A stretch of DNA of 64,000 bases, taken from NCBI GenBank assembly GCA_964030475.1, contig CAXIPT010000002.1:7793070-7857069 (forward strand), written 5' to 3'. The DNA comes from Tethya wilhelma. Its lineage: Eukaryota > Porifera > Demospongiae > Tethyida > Tethyidae. Below, piece by piece: positions 43,907 to 56,002 of the stretch. A program made the translations under genes and the position numbers. Below the pieces are notes generated by a model. It was not told where the DNA came from. It worked only from the letters and a program-made list of their open reading frames with translations, and did not search any database. Position 1 is the stretch's first letter, and each line of letters begins with the position of its first letter.

Positions 43907-45789
43907 TTTTAGGCCATGTTTTTGGGCTTGTTAGAAAGAGAATGAGCTAAATAGTAGCTTGAGAAGCCTTTTAGTGCCAAGCGCTCAGTTTTTGCAGAGT
44001 TATTCGCGTGAATATTTGTAATGCGCTAATGGGCCATCCGTGCCATTCCTAAGTACCCAGTACTACCGTACTGGGAATAATAGGTTCTGCTGAATCTTAC
44101 TTGTGATCACACAGTTGATTGTTAAGCACATTCTCAAATCCCAGAGACCACTAGACAAAAGTTTTCTTAGAGGCAGTCTGACCAACTGACACGATTGTTA
44201 CAGGACTATATACATGCATGTTACGCCAGAGCAGAAGAGTTGGTGTCTCCTTTTTTTACTGCATGCTTGCTTGATTGACCATTGGACAGTTTCTTTCTAC
44301 ATGCGTATTATGACAAGCTGCAGTCATTGCAAGGAGTCGTGTGTATGATCAACACAGCATTAAATTTTCTCTAGTTCCAAAACTGAGTTCTTTGGGTACA
44401 TAGAAGTTGTCTGAGGGTCTGAAACCAACAAAACTCACAGAAACTTCTCAGAGCACTCAGCAACCTTCAGCAGGACTGGCAGGATATGCATATGCAGATA
44501 TGGAGACTGAAAATGTAGTAGTCATGTGCCGCAATTTAAGTCGATTGCCTTGTTTTCCCACTACTACACTACTAATTTTTTATTCTAATTGTCATTTACT
44601 ATGTATGCTATTTCTTAGCAAATTTGCTCAATTTTTGTCCCATTTTTTTTACTCAATTTACCCTGCACTACCAACATTGTGCAGCTGCCAAACCATAGAT
44701 CTGAGATTAACCTCTCTAACAGAATCTATCGAGTATTCAATTTATCTAAAGTCTGTATCAGGTCCTGCAGCATCATCTCTCCCTGAGATAGCTCTACCTA
44801 CTACACTTTTGTAATAGTTGTTAGATTTGTTCTAAAAAATTTTTTTTCAGAAAAAAACAAATTTTGTAACACAAAAATATTTCTCTTCTTTGGTGTTATA
44901 GTTCCGTCTGAATGTCACACACCTCATATATACACACCAAAGTACATGTGCACCTACTCTTCTATGTGTGTGTGTGTGTGTGTGTGTCAGACAGAAACAG
45001 ACAGATCCGAGAGAGAGAAAGAGAGAGAGATGGATTTTCAGTCTTACAGGCAGCTTTCCATATCAAAAAACCTCTGTAGAGTGTGCAGTCATCAGCAAAT
45101 AGTCTGACACAGTGTAATACTAATAGTACCTTTTATGTCTCACTGTACCATGGTCGTATGGCAACGTCCTAAATGGAGCAGTCAAGTCAGTGGTAGCCAG
45201 AGTTGTCTGTGTAACATGGTAAAATGATTCTGAATTCTGTTATTACTAGTTAGTACAATGGGAAGCCATACTTTCAAAGATGCCAACCGGGAAACCTTGG
45301 TTGTAGATACTGATCGCACTCATCCACAAGGAACTAAAACACAGCACGTGGAAAAAAGCCAAAGAATTATATATTTAGTAAAAAGACAACTCAACTCTAC
45401 AGATTCTTCAGAAGACAACTAGGCAGTTTTCACGCTAAAAATTTGAACTTGAAATGAGTACTACCACAGACTATTTTTGAAGAAAAACATCAGCAATTTC
45501 TTCTATTTCTCTGCATGTGTCTTGACCTTCTCTAAAGCATTTGAACCTAAACTAGTATAACAACATACACACTGACATACAGAAGTTTAGAGATAAGTCT
45601 CTCCATTAGCGCAATACAAATATTCACGCGAATAACTCTGCAAAAACTGAGCGCTTAGCACTAAAAGGCTTCTAAAGCTACTATTTAGCTCTTTCTCTTT
45701 CTAATGAACCCAAAAACATGGCCTAAAGACATCGCTAAAGTAACAAACACAAACATGCCAAACCTCCAATTTTCTCCATCTTCTTCTTC
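43907..45789 (+). repeat. 1.88-kb direct duplicate, second copy
   Basis: Starts immediately after the N at 43906 and matches 34236-36118. Past 45789 it continues into a complete reversed group 2 body, where the first copy is cut by its own N. Confidence 0.85.
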
Positions 45790-47338
45790 TTATTCTTCTT
45801 CTCTTTCTATCTTGGCTCAACTTTTCTCAGAGACTATTCACATTTAGAAGCTGATTCTTGAACGAACGAACTTGGTTTCTTCCGGTACAGTCGCTTTTGC
45901 CATCGGTTTTTAGCGCCTCTCATTGAGTAGCCAAGTACAAGGCAAAAAAGTGCCTCCTCCATATGGCCGCCATTAATTTCTAAACTCATGCATAATTCAT
46001 TAGCTTCTAGAAAATTCGAATTGACGACCCTTTCCACACACAAAAGTGTGCGTTATTTGGAATTAAATGCACTGAAGTTGCCTGGAACTATTTTGTGATA
46101 CCTGGTTGCTCTTGAGCTGAATCATGACTTTGATTATCATGAAAGACAAGTAAATCTTATGATACAGCTCCTGCCTCCAAATGACTGAGATGTGTGTTTC
46201 ACTTCAGTATCAACTATCAAGCAGGCTACACAACTTGTGACTTCAAGTACCAGCTCAGCAGCCAGCCGCTGGCTCAGTGACCAGACTACTAGCTCAGTAG
46301 CTAGCTACACACACTAACTCAAATGTAATTTGTAGAAATATGGAAAAATGAGAACAACATTGCCAGAAATTGCAATACAAATAGAGGACATGTACGGAAC
46401 GCCCACATACATGAATATATGAATATCATTAAATCCAGAATTCTTCAAATTATCCAGAAGCGCTGGTGAAGACACACTCCAGACAGCCAAAAGTGACTAC
46501 TAAGGACACAAAACTCTTCTTCTTGGAGCCAGAAAGCTAAATAGAGAGATTTCTAAGCGATCTGTGATTTTAGCGAAACTGCTGAATCAGCAATATTGTG
46601 TGATTATAATGATGTCATAATAGCAGTTTAGTATAGTACTTTAAACTTGCCTGGAACATTCTGAGACGGGCAAGCGTGACCTTCAAGACTATTTTTGTGA
46701 AGTTTAACCCTTTGTCGGTCAATTGCAAGCCATACATCTGAAAATTTTTTCACGGTTAGCCTGCAAACGCAGGATGTTTGGAAGAGGTCCGGATGAAAAT
46801 TAACTAGCACAATACAGAGAGGTCGAGTGGAGTAATAGTTAACAAACTTTTGTTTCTGGAATATTCTGAGAGTAACGGTTAGACTTGAAAGTTTTTTGCA
46901 AGAAGTAACTATTATGTCTAGATGTAAAACCAGGCCATACATTTCAAGAAAGTACTTTGGAAAGGGTTGATTCCAGGTAAGCGCCTATCACTCTAGTACT
47001 TAAGAGCGGAAGTAGTATACGGAGAGATTACGTAAAATTATTTTCCGTGTCCGCGTATTTCTGGCAATGACAAGTAAAAAAAAACCATTGGAAATGTAAT
47101 AAGACACAGGAATGGCTAAATCATAAAAAGAACGCAAACAAGATGGAATGGCTGTTAGAGTGTGTAAGGAATTCTTCCTGTGGGCAAAATGAGAGACTCA
47201 ATAAGGAGATTGTTAAATGCAGCCCATACAGGAAGAATTCTGCACACACTCTAACAGCCATTCCATCTTGTTTGCATTCTTTTTATGATTTAGCCATTCC
47301 TGTGTCTCATTACATTTCCAATGTTTTTTTTTACTTGT
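45600..47338 (-). repeat. group 2 composite in reverse, with a nested insertion
   Basis: Body from 45600 (hairpin lost; starts TCTCCATTAGCGCAATAC) to about 46070, spacer to 46353, a 712-bp foreign element (46358-47069), then the palindrome 47070-47338 with ACAAGTAAAAA and TTTACTTGT tips. Confidence 0.65.
46358..47069. mobile_element. 712-bp TIR element with ACAA duplication
   Basis: Ends CATTGCCAGAAAT and ATTTCTGGCAATG. ACAA is duplicated at 46354-46357 and 47070-47073, cutting the AACAAGTAAAA tip of a group 2 palindrome that is intact in other copies. No transposase seen; a 104-codon minus-strand ORF inside is unrecognised. Confidence 0.65.
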
Positions 47339-48397
47339 TAAGTATATACGTTGACATGAAGCTAAAATTTTGCTTTCTTTGTTGGAGTTCCAGGAACTGG
47401 ACGATAATAACGTGCATGGTTATTTTACGGTAAATTATGCTAATTTGTTTGTATCGGTTTTATAATTTACCATTTTAATGATCTTTTCAGTTTCATTTGT
47501 AATCACAGAAACATAAGTGAACTCAGCAAACTTGTATGTGTGCTCTTGATCTGAAAATAACAGTGTACGAGTGCTTCTTTTATTTTACAAAGCAGTATTG
47601 CACAAAAACTCTTCGCCAGTCCCTAGTCAGTATAAAAACAAGCTCTGAAAGCACTAGAGCAACCTGCCTTATATCTATGGCTATGTTTGACGTGAAAAAT
47701 TTTATGGCCATATCTCCGCCATTTTGAACTAAACTAATACTGATTTTGACGAAAAAATTTCAGTTCGTTTAATTAAATGCAAATGGTATCCCGGAACTTT
47801 AAGGTAAAACCAAAGCTCAGGATTATAGTGTGATGAAAATGTATTCCGTTCATGCATACATGTTCGTAATTGTTGCATTGACCCATTTGTTTATTGGACT
47901 TTTCTTCAAAGAAGAGCGAGTAAAGCCTTGAAGTTGCTGATTCACTCAGAAGAAGCTTGAATTGTTTGTAAACTTCTCCCATCCACTGTGGTGTATATAC
48001 ACACACACAAATGAAGATACTCTGTGTACTTGAGGCCTGGGTCAACAGCATACCTTATAATGTATAGTAAAATAATCTCATCAATATTCAGAGTGGTCAT
48101 AACTTATAAACAAACTAATTAGTAACCATGGAAATGTAGGTATAGATTCTTTGGGATATTTCAAACATCCTTAAGTCAAAAGTTGGTCATGTGACTGTTC
48201 AATATTTGCTGAATCAGCAAAAAATGAATAATTAATTAGGCGGAAATGTTCCCTTGTTGCTATGGTAACCATTTTTTGTATAAATATTTTTTTCATCAAT
48301 ATATACCTAAATCTTAATTGTGGTTCAGAAATACTGATCTGGATGAAAGATATGCAGCTTTTTTCCATATAATGCACACCTGCCGTTCTCTCCTTCT
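47339..48397 (+). repeat. diverged duplicate of 55528-57704
   Basis: Shares AGTATATACGTTGACATGAA through GAACTCAGCAAACTTG, the CAAAGCAGTATT block, the TATCCCGGAACTTTAAGGT end and the GGTCATGTGACTGTTC block. It lacks about 600 bp (55773-56368) and a 508-bp insertion (56861-57368) present in the other copy. No gene seen. Confidence 0.75.
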
Positions 48398-49125
48398 NTG
48401 ATTCTTGAACGAACGAACTTGGTTTCTTCCGGGACAGTCGCTTTTGCCATCAGTTTTTAGCGCCTCTCATTGAGTAGCTAGATACAAGGTGAAAAGCCCC
48501 TCCTCCATATGGCCGCCATTATTCCTTCACTCATGCATAATTCATTAGCTTCTAGAAAATTCGAATTGACGACCCTTTCCACACAAAAAAGTGTGCGTTA
48601 TTTGGAATTGAATGCACTGAAGTTGTGATAGCTGGTTGCTCTTCTTAAGAGGATGAATCAGAACTTTGATTATCATAACATATAGAAAGGCAAGTAAATC
48701 TTATGATACAGCTTCTGCCTCCAAACAGCTCAGCAGCCCGCCGCTGGCTCAGTGAATCTGGCTTGCCAGACTACTAACTACACACACCAACACAAATGTA
48801 ATTTGTAGAAATATGAAAAAATTAGAACAAGTAAAAAAAACATTGGAAATGTAATGAGACCCAGGAATGGCTAAATCGTAAAAAGGGCACAAACAAGATG
48901 GAATGGCTGTTAGAGTGTGTAAGGAATTCTTCTTGTGGGCAAAATGAGAGACTCAATTAGGAGATTGCCCATACAGGAAGAATTCTGCACACACTCTAAC
49001 AGCCATACCATCTTGTTTGCGCTCTTTTTACGATTTAGCCATTCCTGTGTCTCATTACATTTCCAATGTTTTTTTTACATGTACATTATAATGTATGCTG
49101 TTGACCCAGGCCTGAAGTACACAGA
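48010..49125. repeat. TIR pair around a composite; GGCCTGGGTCA family
   Basis: 48013-48060 (ACTCTGTGTACTTGAGGCC, then GGTCAACAGCATACC) is inverted at 49085-49125 (GTATGCTGTTGACCCAGG, CCTGAAGTACACAGAG). The interior holds an N junction and a group 2 composite, so the pairing may partly be an assembly product. Confidence 0.5.
48399..49082 (-). repeat. group 2 composite in reverse, hairpin end missing at N
   Basis: The body begins directly after the N (TGATTCTTGAACGAACGAAC), then AAGTGTGCGTTATTTGGAAT, the spacer and the palindrome 48827-49082 with ACAAGTAAAAA and ACATGT tips. Confidence 0.65.
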
Positions 49126-49221
49126 GAGGAGATTTTGACCCAAAACCACACCATACTCTTCCATAGCGTTAAATAAAATTCGTGGCTGGTGCATTTGCTC
49201 AAGAAGATCTGGGCAATCTCA

Positions 49222-49308
49222 AACTTTGTGCTAAACCCCACCTTTTATCACACCCATAGTGGGGCGTGTTCTCAGCAGAAAATGGGTGTGATAAACTGGA
49301 AAAAGGTG
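49222..49308. repeat. short hairpin
   Basis: Arms AAACCCCACCTTTTATCACA with CCCA, and TGGGTGTGATAA with AAAGGTGGGGTTT, separated by about 30 bases. No flanking duplication noticed. Confidence 0.7.
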
Positions 49309-49639
49309 GGGTTTTGAACTAAATGGGCATTGCTGGTAAACAGCGCAAAGGTATCCAATGCCACTGCAATAAGTAATCAATTTATATAAATTTGTCTTAA
49401 TATCTCTGTAAGAGGATATTATATAGCTAGTCTGACCTCAATCACTCTTCTCTTCAATTGACAATTTTGTGTATTGATTGGTGCTAACAAATTGGTAAAT
49501 ACTCTGATAAGCTAAGTCGCTAAAATTTTTATGTGATGCAGAAACAGAAAGCTTTCCAGCTGACAAATACACTTGTACCAGAGACACCTCCAAATGTATG
49601 ACACTGTATAAGTTATGGAAAAAATGAATTTTCATTTAA

Positions 49640-50875
49640 AAATGTATAAATATGCTGGAAATCCAACCCTCATCTAATGAGGGTACTGGTGTCCTGCCGG
49701 CTGTACTGATTGACCTTACAGCTGATTCTTCAGATTCAACTAGTGGGAACAATAATGATTGGTAGGTGTGGCATTCATCATGCATAATAAGCTAATGTAA
49801 TCTGCCAAATTTTTATGGCTAACTGTTTTGTACCCACATGCAGTGTTTTATTTCATACTCTTCTTGAACAAGAAAAAGTGAGGGCTTCCACAACATCTCA
49901 AAGGGGAGTGTATCGTTTGAATGTGGACCGTGGTAATGTTGCACCTACTGTTGTACAATTGTACACAAATCATGCACGTGTCCATGTAGATAGGTAGAGA
50001 AGAGTTGGGGAATAACTTTAGGAAAGAAACAGAGAAATTAATGGAAGGAAATATTGAGAAGGTATCTCAAGTTGCTTTTGCTATAATAAAAGATTTCTAC
50101 CTCATCGGTCGTTTTTCTCCCATGGGTATGTCATGACTTCCCGCTGCAATTATCAATAGTGTGTGCAAAGGTAATTCTATATGGAGAGGAATCAGTTTCA
50201 GAGGATGATCTGATATTGTCATTCTATCGACACATAGACAGCTATGAACTAGAAGCTGTCAAAAGTTGAGTGATAGTAAGCAATGCCAAGATTTGCTAGA
50301 CTCAGTTATAACACCATTGCTGAGTAGGTATAGTATTATGCTCGATTTCATCCATACATAACCATCTCCAGTTTGATTTTAAAGGCTGCTCGTCATGCTT
50401 TAATCTGCAAACCGTATTATGCTTTGTGTCACAACAGGAAAGGTATGGTCAATGTGTATCCTCAGATATGGTGGTGATGTAGCAATCCCAACCTCATACA
50501 ATCACTGTACGAGATGATGAACCCTACTGTATCATGTGTGTAGTTAATGCTTGCACCACCAGATATCCGCAACCCCAATGATAACAAGACATTTGATTAT
50601 CTTCAATGATTCATTCGCTCACTTGACTCTACAATGCTCTGCTTTGTAACAGGATACTCTGTATGTACTGGGGCCTCAATAATAGCTGTAGAATTCAATT
50701 CTGCCCCTGGTCTCAAAAGGCGACCATAAGCAAACACATGTTTAATGATTTTACCTGCCTACCACCTAAGTCTTATTCTGTCTTCTGTAGTGAGCTTATC
50801 TCACTGTTATCAAATGGTAGCATGTGGTTTTGACACAGTGTGAACCATGCATTGAACTATATCATTGTGATTTTG
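49640..50875 (+). pseudogene. HECT-domain-like gene remnant
   Basis: Separate coding-like pieces occur in order: EIQPSSNEGTGVLPAVLIDL ending at a GT donor near 49761; after an AG at 49843, LEQEKVRASTTSQRGVYRLN and VDRGNVAPTVVQLY; then REELGNNFRKETEKLMEGNI and KDFYLIGRFFSPMG; then LSIVCAKVILYGEESVSEDD and LILSFYRHIDSYELEAVKS; finally CFVTGYSVCTGASIIAVEF with SAPGLKRRP and TCLPPKSYSVFCSELISLLS. The last two resemble the HECT C-lobe pattern seen in repeated sponge and cnidarian HECT-like proteins. Stops and frame changes interrupt the series, and the catalytic Cys is not certain (TCLP is a candidate). A decayed gene or an unannotated multi-exon gene. Confidence 0.4.
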
Positions 50876-51070
50876 GTAAATTAGTTGATCTTTAGTTTAC
50901 ACCAATATGCATGCACACATTTTCACTATGCAAAAGTTTTGTTTTCTCTCAATGAACTTCATGCACTTCTGTATAGTGTCACATTGTTTACATGACTCAT
51001 GATACACATGTACATCATTCCTCATTCATGAACTTTTTCATAAACGAACTTAAATTACTTACTACCTTAA

Positions 51071-53398
51071 AAGGAAGGTACCATGAAAAAAACAGTTTAT
51101 TTTTTTGGCTCAAAAATGGTCTTTATGGTGTCTAGATTTCCCATGATTTTTTAAAAAAATATTGGATGGCTGGTTTTGCTGTAAATGACACTGATTATGA
51201 GCACATTTTCAATCTTGAAAATCTACTTCCTGTTGTGGTCAAATGTGGGCATGTCCAAACGTGACGTAATTGTAGGCATTGCAATATTTTGTGGCATGCG
51301 TGCACAGTGTAGTAAACAGTGTGTTTCTGAACAAAATGGTCTACAAGTGGGTTGCAGCTGGTTGTTCCAACAGCTTTAGCAGCAGTACAACTCTGTACAA
51401 GTTTCACAAAGACCCTCAGCTAAGACATGAGTGGGAGAAACGGGTTCTACGTACCAGAACTCACTGAAAGGCAACAGAGCACTCTTTTTATGTAGTGGGC
51501 ATTTCACAGATGATTGTTTTGAGGCTGAGTCCACTCTTGCTGCTCGGTTTGGGAGGAAGAAGTTGAAACCTGGAGCCATTCCAAGGCTAAGTGCACCGAT
51601 ATAGTGCCTTAGGCTAGCGCAAGAGACCTCAAAGAGATGAGATTGGAGTCAGTGGAGAGAGAACACAAGAGAAGTGCAGTAGAAAAGCATGAACGGAAAC
51701 AGGTACTGCACATAAGTTGGTTAGATATTCAGCTGTTCATTAAGTCCAAACTATATATCCTGTATAGTTGGTTTTCGATGCTTTGCAAGAAGCATCAGAT
51801 ATTGATACATGCTCCAGTCTAGAACTTATGAGGAATGTCAAAACTGTTGGCACAGACACAAGTGAGATAGTTGATAGATCAGACTACTAATCATCTTACT
51901 TCTACTACCATTAGGATGGTGGAATCAACTCCAGCTAAAGTGTGTTGCAACACAAAGACACAAGTGAAACCACAACTAAAGCTAAAATGTTAGTTGCCGA
52001 AAACTCGTTTTGAGAGCAGGCAGTTACAAAGAAGGGAAAACATCAATTTAGTATCGTTCTTCCCAAGTACAAGAAGGGAGGATGGATAAGAAGTTGTTGA
52101 AGCTCCTACGTATCGTAAGTCATAAGTCAAACAATGTTAATGTTCTAACAATTCACTAGCACTTGTGTCTTATTCCTCCTAGAGTTGTGACAAAACTAAT
52201 GATGGTTACAATGGAGTAGCCATACACCAAGACCATGCCTACACTACCTCCAACTTTCTGTGCATCCTATGAAAAGCCATCCAAGGATCAGGCTGTTACA
52301 GAGCACAGAAGTTGATTTTCATTACAAATGTAACTCAGTACAAATGTTATCAAATCATTATTCAGTGCAAAACATTACTAGTTAAATGCTAAAGGTTTGG
52401 ATATTTAAATCCTGCATACTCAGATGACTTGTTACGGATTGCAGTTATACTGCAAGTTAGTAAGACCACTCGTATGTTTCTTCCCGTAACCAACCCCAGA
52501 ACCAACTAACTAGTTGGTGGTATCCAATGAAATGGTAGTACCTGGAACAGGAGGGGAAAAAATGTAAGCTATAGAGTTTACTTCATACACCCATAGATAA
52601 TATATAACAGTAGCCCTGTTATAATACACTAAGGACTTACTGGTGAGGTTCTTCAAGTCTCCCTATCTGTGTCTATAACAGTTTGTATCACCCACAAATT
52701 GAGACACACTGGATCAAATCCATCACGGTTGACACACTGATTCTCTATTAGTAGCCATTGCCACACAGCCACCACATTGACACCTTTCATAAGAGAGAGA
52801 AGATATGTCCACATAATACTGCCGCTCTGCTTTGGTTATACAAACTTACCAGCTTGTCAGTATTTCCTATCCTGCCATCATCACCTGAACTGTCATCATC
52901 ACTAATACTAGCTTCACTATCTGAAGTGTGGGAAGGTTTAGTCTTCAGGCTCATACCGTGAGATCAGTAAGGCTGACTGTGACTCCAGGCACCCTCACTG
53001 CTCAGAGCTGCCACGGTCTTCATGACTGTCATTCTCAGAGTGTCTGTCTTACATGATGGTGCTCAAAAGATGAGAAGGAGCAGGAGAGACTCAACTGGCT
53101 TGACACATGGCTTGAATCACTCAGTTCTTTATTCGTAGACTCAGCTAGCCATACTTGTTTACTGTGCTGCCTATCTACACACGCGTTCTAAGTGCCTAAA
53201 ATGATGTCACGTTTGACCACGCCCATATTTCACCACAACAGGAAATGTTTCTAACAATGATAATTGGTGTAAAAACAAATGCAGTTTTCTGCAAAAGCAT
53301 TTGACAAAAAAATTTTTTGACAAGTGACCCTTCTAGGCCCAAAGAGGATTGTTTTAAGCCCAAAAAATAAAATATGATTTATTCATGGTACCTTCCCT
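51071..53398. mobile_element. THAP-containing, TTAA-flanked transposon relic (Kolobok-like)
   Basis: TTAA at 51067-51070 and 53399-53402. Ends AAGGAAGGTACCATGAA and TTCATGGTACCTTCCCT, with inverted subterminal blocks (CTTCCTGTTGTGG and CCACAACAGGAA; GTCCAAACGTGACGT and ACGTTTGACCACGCCC). A THAP zinc-finger exon lies just inside the left end. THAP plus TTAA duplication is the Kolobok combination. The remaining 1.8 kb shows no readable transposase core. Confidence 0.7.
51336..51600 (+). pseudogene. THAP domain, inactivated
   Basis: From ATG 51336 the frame reads MVYKWVAAGCSNSFSSSTTL, then YKFHKDPQLRHEWEKRV. THAP domains bind zinc with C-x2-4-C ... C-x2-H; here the first Cys is Trp (TGG for TGT/TGC), the second is kept. 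A TGA at 51466 and a one-base loss near 51485 interrupt the frame. The rest follows in the next frame: LCSGHFTDDCFE with the last Cys and His, then FGRKKLKPGAIPRL, the typical domain end. A short acidic/basic exon may follow (51636-51702) before a GTACTG donor. Confidence 0.7.
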
Positions 53399-53402
53399 TT
53401 AA

Positions 53403-54021
53403 TAATTATAATGTCATTGTATTGTTGTTTTGTGCATCATGCTTGTATGCATGCATACATGATATAATTATAGTCTTTTGTTCAAACTTTTTTTCTCTAT
53501 CTCACACTTCTAAATAGTTTCTTTGTTAGCTATACCTGTTATGATTATAAATCGTATCTGCCCAAAAATTCATTCTTTATAATATTTATTGTCTGATTAT
53601 GATCATTCAGAAATTAAGTCATTGTGATTTTATCATTCTTCTCCACTGTTATCACTCTTAGCACAATCACGTTTATCAGCATGTAATAATGCCATGGATA
53701 AAATAACACAATTCATGGAACATTTAATTTTAAAAAGAAAATAATAATTCTCAAGATAAAAAATTATTATCACTATAATTTTTATTATTATATTATCCAC
53801 TTTGCATGATAATATTTTACTCATGATGAGGATTCAAACTCCTGGTTTGTATCAATGTAATTAATTATTATTATTATTATTATTGTTAAACACACCACAA
53901 TAGGTGCAGAGGTAAATAAGTAGTACATACAGACACATATAATTATATATAGTAATAATGAAAAGAGTTAGATTTAATTAAGTAGTACACATATATATGA
54001 TCTCACTCTCAAGGTGTGTGT
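53403..54021. other. no gene; AT-rich with ATT repeats
   Basis: An ATT tract (53863-53884) and AT-rich sequence. On the minus strand the ATT tract would be an AAT tail downstream of the LINE fragment that follows. Confidence 0.5.
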
Positions 54022-54484
54022 TCAGGGAAGAGTTGATTCTAGCATCCCGAATGAAATTAGCACAAAGCACATGAGCAGTGTCTTCTTGTGAAGATGTCCA
54101 GTCAGATTGTTGACTCCAAAAGAAGTGTAAATGAGAGAATAGCTCTGAGAAAAGATATCAGATAGCATAGTAGAAGAGGAGTGACGAACAGCAGAAAGAA
54201 CAAGGGTACGAGAACGACGTAGAACAACATCACGGATGCTGGGAAGGCCACTGATCAAATGCAGGATAGTGGTACGACATCTACCTGGTAGGTTCCAGAT
54301 CTTACGAAGTATGTTATTGTAGCAGACTTCTAATGATCGAAGCTCACTAGAGGCAACAGACCACAAGGATGAACCATATAAAGACATACAAAAACTCGAG
54401 AGTAGGCGCATCTTAGTAAGAGGATCACAACCAGAAAATAGAGATATCATGGAGTTAGCCTTCCTGCAAAAATCACGTTTGACG
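54022..54484 (-). pseudogene. LINE C-terminal fragment
   Basis: 142-codon frame: FSGCDPLTKMRLLSSFCMSL, YGSSLWSVASSELRSLEV, NNILRKIWNLPGRCRTTILH. This is the region downstream of the reverse transcriptase in non-LTR retrotransposons. The 5' side is cut at 54491, where a duplicated group 1 segment starts. A possible AAT-rich 3' tail lies at 53863-53884. Confidence 0.65.
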
Positions 54485-54491
54485 GAGATTA

Positions 54492-55031
54492 TTTTTTAAT
54501 GCACTGCCCATTCCTACACTGCTTATTTTTTTGAAATTTTTACTACTTGTTCATTCACTTTTTTCAACACTACAGTCAAGAGACTATCAGAGACTAGTTA
54601 GTCCCCATATAAAGCTTGAGTTATCTGAGAAAACAGCTACATTGGCTGCTAGAGCAACTTATGCGCATGAGCGTTTAATGCCACAGAAAGCTTTGAAACT
54701 TAGAGTATAAATTCATGTACTTCAATGTAGCCATGTTCTTGTAGGTAGAGTTCAAAGGTCATCCACGTCTAGTTTTTGTTATTTGTGATAAAAACGAGTA
54801 TCAAGGAATGTAGTACCTATGAAAAGGAGTTACTTTGTGCTGTCAAAGTTGGCTCAACACTTTCTGGATGCTTTTCAAGTAAGTCAGTAAGGAAGTACGT
54901 AAGTTTGATGAACAAAAATGGCACTATTGTGGCTTCCCACTAGCTCTCTCTACAAGTGCTAAAGAAAGGTTCTGTGAGTTTTAGGCCTTGCATACAATTG
55001 GTAATCTGTCAGTGAGAGACTGTGAGCAAGT
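54492..55031 (+). repeat. duplicate of 43366-43905 (group 1 palindrome end and body)
   Basis: Constant offset of 11126 and almost no differences (one seen in AATTTTTACTACTTG). The other copy ends at an N. Confidence 0.85.
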
Positions 55032-55082
55032 TTGAAGACTCAATTGTTTTATTAGATTTTTTATGATCATAAACATTCATGG

Positions 55083-55505
55083 AGCAGTCCAGTCAGTGGT
55101 AGCTATGTGGTGTGTAACATGGTAAAATGATTCTGAATTCTGTTATTACTAGTTAGTATAATGGGAAGCCATACTTTCAAAGGTGCCAACCGGGAAATAT
55201 TGGTTGTAGATACTGACTGCACTCATCCACAAGGAACTAAACACAGCACGTGGGAAAAAGCCAAAGAACTATATATTCAGTAAAAAGACAACTCTACAGA
55301 TTCTTCAGAAGACAACTATAGGCAGCTTTCACGCTAAAAATTTGAACTTGAAATGAGTACTACCACAGACTATTTTTGAAGAAAAACATCAGCATTTTCT
55401 TCTATTTCTCTGCATGTGTCTTGACCTTCTCTAAAGTAAGCGTTTGAACCTAAACTAGTATAACAACATACACACTGACATACAGAAGTTTAGAGATAAG
55501 TCTCT
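55083..55505 (+). repeat. third, diverged copy of part of the 1.88-kb duplicate
   Basis: Matches 35505-35925 and 45176-45596 with scattered substitutions and short indels. Confidence 0.75.
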
Positions 55506-56002
55506 CTATACATATAGTTGTATATTAAGTATATATGTTGACATGAAGCTAAAATTTTGCTTTCTTTGTTGGAGTTCCAGGAACCTTCAACTTTTCTTTT
55601 ACCTGGACGATAATAAGGTGCATGGTTATTTTACACTAATTTGTTTGTATAGGTTTTATAATTTACCTTTTTAATGATCTTTTCAGTTTCATTTGTAATC
55701 ACAGAAACATAAGTGAACTCAGCAAACTTGTATGTGTGCTCTTGATCTGAAAATAACAGTGTGCATAATATTATAATTTTATCATGTTCATCTTTAATAT
55801 CTTACCTGACGTACTGTAATATACAATAGGGCAATTCCTGTGGAGACGTAGGCCTGCAGTGACCAGGAAGTTCTCAATCGAGTCAATGTGAGTCTCAGTC
55901 CAGAAAGTAGCCTTTCATCTTAGATACTTGAAGGATACTCCCTGTGACAGACAACAATTCCTTGTACTCTCTGTGGCACTGGTGGACTATCTGCATGCTT
56001 AA

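Noticed and set aside
46628..46942. 104-codon minus-strand ORF as a gene
   Set aside because: Lies wholly inside a TIR element with no motif and no supporting splice or poly(A) signals.
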